Of a DNA stretch of 64,000 bases, positions 57,589-64,000 are shown in pieces. The translations under genes were made by a program, and so were the position numbers. The notes under the pieces were generated by a model. It was given only the letters and a program-made list of their open reading frames with translations. It made no database searches and was not told the DNA's origin. Each line of letters begins with the position of its first letter. The first letter of the stretch is position 1. Location: positions 372,001 through 436,000 of the forward strand of contig MU006222.1 of NCBI GenBank assembly GCA_010093685.1, read 5' to 3'. The DNA is from Ophiobolus disseminans (lineage: Eukaryota; Ascomycota; Dothideomycetes; Pleosporales; Phaeosphaeriaceae).

Positions 57589-60500
57589 CACCCCCTCAGC
57601 TTAGAACATGTTGCAAGCTAGACTGATTTCTAATTCTAAGTATTGCTGTTCTATCTAGCAGTCCCTCTATGTCTAATTCTCTTAGTGAAACGCGTTCCTT
57701 TGTTTCTACTATACCTAATTGCTCTAGAAAAGAGTTCTATTTATTGACTAGTAGGACCTTAGTGAGCCTATCTGCGGTTATCTAGTGTAATTGAACATAC
57801 TCTACCCTAATAACTTTGTTAGATACTTCTTGTCTAAGCTAGTGATAGTGGATATCTACATAGCGTAACTTAGTCTAGAGCTTTGATATCTCTTTAGTGA
57901 CTAGGCGGATAGTCTAGGTATTATCGCATTGAATAATAATTGTTGGCTCTAGTAATTTAATTTCAAATTTAAGAAGAAGTCTTAAGGTGAACATAGCTTC
58001 CTTTGCTACCTGTAAGAGGGCTAGAAGTTCTGCTTTAGTTGTAGAGGTGGTGACTGTGTCTTATTTGCTTGATCTCTAAGCAATAAGGCCGTTAAAAAGC
58101 TTAATAGTGTAGCCTTAAGTGCTTTTGCGGTCTAGTGTGTTGTCAGCAAATAATGTATCACTTGCCACTTTAAGGGAAACTCCTCCTCTAAATTAAAGGA
58201 CTATCTACTTTGTTTTAAGCAGGTATAGCAGCACCTAGTCAGCCGCGTTGTAATGCTTAATCCCGGGGTTTATAAGGAAGCGAGCTAGCCTTAATGTTGC
58301 AAAGGCAATGTCTAGCCTTATTATAACTGCTGCAAATAGAAGTGAGCTAATTTTCTATTAGTATTTGTTAACCTCTAATAGTGTAGCATAGCTAGTGTAT
58401 AGCTTAAGTTCAACTATTGCTATAGAGGTATTATAGCGGACACTCTTGTTGTCTGCAAGTCTGTTTATCTTGTTAACATATAAAGCTTAAGAGAGTTAGA
58501 TAAGGTGCTAATCTCGGAGTCTAATAATCTCTACACCAAGGAACTATTGCAGGTTATCTCCTCTAGTAATAGTATACTTTTCTTTAAGCATATTAACTGC
58601 TTAAGTTGCAGCAGTGATTTTTGTCTTGTAATATGCCACAATAATGTCATCTACATAAAAGAAGAGGATAATTCTATCTTTGATTATGCAGCATAGCTTA
58701 TGCAGCACTTCTTAGAAGCTAATAGACTTAAGAGTTGTTGTAAACTCCCTCTACTACAGTATAGGTAAGATTCGAAGACTATATAGGGCCTTCTAAATTT
58801 AGAGAAGAGTACCTTTCTTCTAGTAACTATATAGCATCCTTATGTAGACTTCTTAGTTAATTAGGGCATAAACAAACGCGTTTGTGACGTCGAATTGCTT
58901 TAGTTCTAAGTTATACTTAGCAGCTATTGCTATAAGCATGCAGAATAAGCGTCTAGCTAGTGTAGCAGCGTATGTGTCTTGTGAGGAGATATTCCTTTGC
59001 TAGTCTTCTCTAACAACTAAGCGTGCCTTGCACTTAATAAAGTAGTAGTTCTTGTTAAGTTTGTAGGTATGCACCTACATACAGTCTAGGATTTAGTAGC
59101 TAGCTAATTTCACAGCCTTTAATAGAACTTCCTTCTAGGATTTTATCTGCTAGTGGCTAGCAAGGTGTTCTTGCTCTGCCTTCTTGAATTAATCTCCTAG
59201 GGGATAGGCTTTAAGATTTGTATGCATTATTAGTAGAGGTAGAAGCTAACTAAGATGTAGCTTTAAGCCTTTAGCGAGCACTCTTGTCAGCTGTGCCTTG
59301 TCTAGAGTCTCTCCTGCATGTATTCTAACAGTCCTAGCTTGTGTTCCTGCTATAAAAGCAGCCGCCTATAGGATTGTAGTAGATGTTCCTTGCTAGCTTT
59401 GCGCCTCTTTAAGTGGTCCTGTTATAAGGTTAGCAAGAAGAGCTGCTAGAGGTAGTGTTAATAGAGGTGTTGGGTATGTGTCCCTGATCTTCCTTCCTTA
59501 GTAGTACCCTACTATATCTTTATTATTTAGGCCTGTAGTGTCTTCTACAGTGTCGTCTTTATAGAAGAACTCGGTCTCTAGTTTATAAGCTTAGGTTAGT
59601 AACTTAATAGTCTTAATAAGAGTCGCAATCTCTTCTAGTGTGCTGTGCATAAGGTTGTCTATAAGGTTCTTAGTCTTGCTGTTAAACACGGTGTGCTTAT
59701 TAAACACAACATCTCTAGTGCTAATAACTTTAGCTAGTGATAGAATCCAAATGCGATAGATGTTTAAGAACTAGTAACTAACTAGGTATCTAATCTATGC
59801 CTTAGGATTAAGGCGTTAAAGGCGTGATTTGCCTTAGTGTGTATTATCAGATATTACAAAAGCTTTGCAGCTATATGCCTTTAGGTGTATAAGGTTTGGC
59901 TTTCGTAGTAAGGTAACAATGCTATTATTTAGAGCAACTCTTGTAAAGAAGATCTTATATAGTGTCTTCTAGTAGTTAGCGTAGTTTAGAGTTCGATTGT
60001 GAAGGTAAACTGCTGCTCTTGTAATCTTAGGCTATAGTTGCTATAAGAGGTTAGCATCTAGGCGCATTGCGCGTGCTTTCTTCTTGTTTACACCCTCTAA
60101 GCGTTTAGCACTACTATTCTAGGCTTGTGTGTCTAGGGCTGAGGGCTCAATAATAATTCCTTAGGATGCTAGCTATCTCTCTACCTCTAGTTTAACAGTT
60201 GTAATCTTATTGTTAGCTTCAACAACCTTAACTATAACGTTAAAGTGGTTCTTAAGGAATAGAAAGAAGTTAGATAGGAGTTTGATAATGGTTTTAGCTA
60301 GTCGGTTATCCGTAAAGTAGAGGTCCTATTGCATGCCGGTGAATCTGCATCTAATAAGTATTTAGCTCTTTTCTTTGCTAATACTTTAGTCCTTATAGGA
60401 GTAGAAGTCGATAGCAAGCCGTTCTCCTAGGCCCTTATTATTGAGGCGTAGTATCCTACTAATTTATCGCTTTGCTTTAGCTCTTCTATATAAGTTGCAT

Positions 60501-62354
60501 TCCACGGTAGTGATACTCTTAATTCTTACTCTCTTAGTATGCTGCACAAGGTGTTTAATAGCTGCAGGGCCTGCATAACCTAGTCGCTTATGCTAGATAG
60601 TAGCTAGGGCTAGCTTCTGTGCCTTTCTAGTCCTTGTTGTAATCCAGTGTGTAGCTTACGCTAAGTGGTAAGGTAAGTTGTGTTTAATAACCTACTAGCT
60701 ATAGATTTCTTCTAGGCTTCTAATAACTAATCTATTAGACCTTCTAAGTGCTGTTAGATCGTGTTAGTTATCCCACTAGATGCCTTGTTGTCTTAGCAGT
60801 CGGAATAAGACTAGGTTGCATAGAATGTCTAGGCATAGAGCAGTGTTGTAAAGGACTAAGCTAGTTATGCTATAAGTTTCTTGTACCCTAAGTTCTACTA
60901 AGCTATATCCTTTAATCTATAACTTTGTGTTTCCTGCCTATATAAAGTCGCTATATATAGGTGGCCGATAGTTATAGAGGCGGTTAGGATTATTAGTAAT
61001 GTAGCAGGTTGATCCTAAGTCGAGAATAAATAAGAGGCGCAGTGGGTAGTTGCCGTAACTGTAGCGGTGGCTAGCCTTAATAGATGCAACTTAGAAAGCA
61101 GCATCTACAGTTGTGATAGACCGACCTTCTAGTTAGTCTTTAATCTTAGGAGTATTAGGAGTTTGTGACTTCTTAATGTGTAGAGACTTAGAGCGAGCTT
61201 AGCTCTAGCCTCTTAATGCACCTATAAGTGTAGCGTTATGCTTCTTCTTCATTTTAATAAGCAATTCCACGTGTTTGTTTGCCTTCTACTACTCTAGTGC
61301 TTGCTTATTGTTAATGTACTAATAGTCCTTAATGTTGTAGCGTTGGTTATAGGCAGGGCACTTAGCCTTAGCCTAAGTAGGTCTATCTTCTAAAGCCCGC
61401 TTCCTAGGGTTTTTGCTAGGTTGATAGCGAGGTTTTCCTCGTTGTCTAGATAGCGCGTTTTCTGCAATAGAAGCGTTCTTCTTATTGCCCTACGTAGTTG
61501 CACTACTATTAGCGAGATATAAAGGTTTATCTATTACAAAGGCAGCTTTATTTTGCTTAGTCCTAAGAGGATAAGTTGTTATCATGTATTCTTAGAAACG
61601 TTTTATTATCTCTTTCCTTGTTATGCTAGCTTTATAGCGCATTGCTTAAAACAAAGCTAACTATATAGGCACTGCCTTCTGCACAGCTTCTTAGAAGTCT
61701 TGTGTGATAGCCGTGATCTAAGTTACCTTAGCTACACGGTATGTCTCTGCCTTAGTAGCAGCCTAGTCGTATTCTACTAGCTATATATCCTATCCTACTA
61801 ATCTCGTAAGAGGCTTAAGAGCTGCGTAGTATTGTGCGCGTGCGCGTTCGCTTTCGTGCTTATCGTTAACCCCTGTTGTATTCTTAAGGTTAGCAATCTA
61901 CTAGCGAAGTGAAAGGTTTAGGAGGTAGCAGGTGCGCTAAAGGTGCGGTGTCACGGTTAACTAGATAAAGGCTACAATGTGTTGTAAGCTCTTCTTCTTA
62001 TCCTTATATATATGCCTTATATTCTTAAAGTGTCTATCTAGCATCTTGTAATGCTTATAGTCCTCCTTAAAGGCCTTTATTCTAGCGGTTAAGAGTTCTA
62101 ACACTCTTGTTAGGATCTGTATATTAACTACTAGGGTATAGTTAGCAACTAATAGAGGTAAAGGTACTACTAGTTTTGGTGTTAGAAGTGTTGTTAAGTC
62201 TAGATTAATCTTGTCCTAGATCTTATAGATAGTGCAGCGTAATTGTAGCTGTAAAATCTAGGCTGTCTAGTTAGTGTAATCTCTTAGCGCTGCTGTAGCA
62301 TCGCGTGTTATTGTAGTTGCTATTGTATTTAGTAGAGGCAGTAAGACTCTTAAT

Positions 62355-62529
62355 TGTTAGATAGTATAAAGTTTAATCTTGATGTAATTTTTAATCGTGT
62401 TAATTAATTATTCTGTTTTTCGTCTTCTCTCTAGGTTCGTGGTTTTCTACAATAGAGGGGCACCTGCATAAGCGCACTTTCTCCTAACAGGCCCTAAACT
62501 TAATGTCTAATAGTACCTTATATCTAACA
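62355..62529 (-). repeat. 5' LTR of element D (right copy)
   Basis: 175 bp, TGTTAGATAGTATAAAG ... TATCTAACA, same length as the left copy. Confidence 0.88.
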
Positions 62530-64000
62530 GCTTCTTATAGGAGTAGAAGTTAATAGCTAGTCTTTCTCCTAGTCCTAGGTCATTGTTGCGTAGTGTGCGG
62601 CGTATTTAACGCTTAGCTTTAGCTTTGCTACATAAGTTGCACTTAACTGTAGTAATGCCTTTAATGCGCACCCTCTTAGCTTACTAAACAAGGTGCTTAA
62701 TAGCTACTAGGCCTAGATAGCCTAGGCGCTTGTGCTAGGTAATAGCTAAGGATCTTTATAGTACTCTTAGTGTTCTTAAGTTTGTTGTATAGAAGGCTAA
62801 GTTAATAGTCGAGTTAATAGTTAAGTAGTGTTCTAACACCTATTGGCTATAAAGCTCAGTAAGCCTTCCTAGAATAGATCTATCTAGTCTCCTGAGTGTA
62901 GTAGGTTTATGCTTAGTTTCCTACTATATGCCTAGCTGCCTAAGAAGGCGGAATAATACTAGGTTGCATAGGATGTCTAGGCAGATAGCAACATCATAAA
63001 GGATAAGCTTAGTTGTTCTGCCCTAACCAGTTAGGAATAGGTCTAGTAAACTATACCCTATAATCTAGAGTTAAGAGTTACCTACCTATATAAAGTCGCT
63101 AGGTGTACATAGTCTATTGTTATAGGTGCGCTCTAGGTTGTTAGTGATGTAGCAGGTTAAGCCTAAGTCCAGAATAAAGAAGTGTTTCAAAGAGTAACCT
63201 TAATTGCCACTAACTTAGAATAAGGCCTTAGTAATTGCGGCAATTTGCTAACCTTCTAGTCATTATTAATTGTTATCAGAGACATCCTAGATAATTAGTG
63301 TCTAGGAGTCTGATCTCTTAATGTGTAGAGTTTGAGACTTTAATCTGCTCTTGCTTCTTAATGCTCCTTAAAGGATAGTGTCGTGCTTGCGCTTGTATTC
63401 TACAAGGGTGCGCATAGTAGAGTTTAGCTTCTACTATTTAGGTGCTTGGTTATTATTAATATACTAGCAATCTTTAATGTTATAGACTTAGTCACATGCT
63501 AGGCACTTCTTACCTAAAGATGCCTTGTTACTAGCAGGTCTTTTGCTAGACTAAGAGGAGAATTAATTGCTCTTCCTCTTTCTACTAGGGTTTCTTTCCC
63601 TGTATTTAGATAGCGCGCTGTTTTCCATAGCTTTAGAAGCGTCCTTCTAGCTATCCTAGGTAGTTGCACTACTATCAGCGAGAAATAAGGAGTTATTAGC
63701 TACAGCAATAAATGCCTGCTTTTTATTCACTAGTTTCAGCGGATAATTTAGGCTCATGTATTCCTAGAAGCGTTTCATTATCTCCTTTCTTGTTATAAGA
63801 GAATTAAACCTTCTAGTATCTTAGAAGGTTGCAGCCTATATAGGTGCTGCCTTGTTTACAGCCTACAGGAAGTCTTTAGTAATATTGTTAATATTATGTA
63901 CCTTAGACACTCTATGCACTGTTGCATCAGATAATGCTTTATTATATTCTACTAGCTATGTATCCTAATTATGTGTATTGCGCATAGGCTTAAGGGCGGT

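Larger units (their letters stand above)
57414..62529 (-). mobile_element. Ty1/Copia retrotransposon D, inserted in B, mildest damage
   Basis: Minus orientation, 5.1 kb, flanked by 175 bp LTRs and a 5 bp target duplication (GCTCC 57409-57413, GCTTC 62530-62534; one C-to-T change). A polypurine tract (GAGGGGGTG on the minus strand) adjoins the left LTR. Readable on the minus strand: integrase HKRLGYAGPAAIKHLVQHTK (about 60520-60590), reverse transcriptase FFYVDDIIVAY with the YVDD site intact (58646-58657), and RNase H-side DTVTTSTTKAELLALLQVAK (about 58000-58065). Stops occur throughout, so it is dead, but less altered than C. Internal sequence after the 5' LTR (AATTAAGAGTCTTAC) is the same as in C, so C and D belong to related families. 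Confidence 0.87.
49088..64000 (-). mobile_element. Ty1/Copia retrotransposon B, split by elements C and D, runs past the window
   Basis: Minus orientation. The left (3') LTR is 49088-49284, followed by a polypurine-type stretch. Own segments are 49088-50304, 55606-57413 and 62530-64000. Remnants: RNase H-side sequence at 49.7-50.3 kb, reverse transcriptase FFYVDNIILAY at 55649-55660 and upstream, integrase-side sequence to 57.4 kb, and gag-side sequence after 62530. Continuity is shown because the text on both sides of D matches one uninterrupted stretch inside D (around 60.3-60.5 kb), and the text on both sides of C matches D around 58.5-58.7 kb. Stops are frequent. The 5' LTR is outside the window. 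Confidence 0.75.

Noticed and set aside
1..64000. CRISPR arrays, riboswitches or bacterial operons
   Set aside because: Spaced direct repeats are absent and the gene structure is eukaryotic.

Overview
The window is nuclear DNA of a filamentous ascomycete, most likely a dothideomycete close to Pleosporales. This rests on gene content (alpha-adaptin, BTA1-type betaine lipid synthase, an AA9 monooxygenase, Tof1, a 21 kDa complex I subunit), on short 45-90 nt spliceosomal introns, and on retroelements whose damage looks like repeat-induced point mutation (RIP). No single-species marker was recognised, so genus is not claimed.

Region 1 (1-43.8 kb) is gene-dense and of balanced composition. In order: the AP-2 alpha subunit (cut by the window start, minus); a 77-residue Cys-rich metallothionein-like protein (minus); a fold-type IV aminotransferase of the (R)-amine transaminase type (plus); two adjacent unrecognised genes sharing a repeated domain (plus, 5.6-10.8 kb); an AA9 LPMO (minus); a ferric reductase (minus); mitochondrial enoyl-CoA hydratase (minus) head to head with RER1 (plus); betaine lipid synthase (minus); proteasome ATPase Rpt5 (minus); a tRNA-Arg(CCG) broken by a spliceosomal-looking intron; trimethyllysine dioxygenase (plus, 10 exons); complex I 21 kDa subunit (minus) head to head with the spliceosomal helicase Aquarius (plus); TFIIH Tfb2 (minus) head to head with a hotdog thioesterase (plus); a large disordered unknown protein (minus); Tof1/Timeless (minus) head to head with 3-hydroxyacyl-CoA dehydrogenase (plus). 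These are mostly housekeeping genes. I see no secondary-metabolite or other functional cluster, although divergent pairs with 215-355 bp between start codons recur.

Region 2 (43.86-64 kb) is a nested stack of Ty1/Copia retrotransposons with no host gene. Element A (minus) starts with an intact-looking LTR at 43859-44021 that joins a host coding fragment. Element B (minus) starts at 49088 and is itself interrupted by element C (plus, 50305-55605) and element D (minus, 57414-62529). D has equal 175 bp LTRs and a 5 bp target duplication differing by one C-to-T change. Coding remnants (zinc knuckle, protease, integrase HHCC, reverse transcriptase, RNase H) are readable but full of stops, mainly TpG to TpA or CpA to TpA changes, the RIP pattern.

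The most unusual items are: the four-copy uncharacterised domain with a phase-2 intron repeated at the same place in three copies; the tRNA gene with a GT...AG intron in its T arm; the Cys-rich mini-protein; the LTR/host chimeric reading frame at the boundary; and the 53 bp hairpin present in only one LTR of element C. All gene models were spliced by eye from frame and splice-site consensus, without alignments or transcripts.
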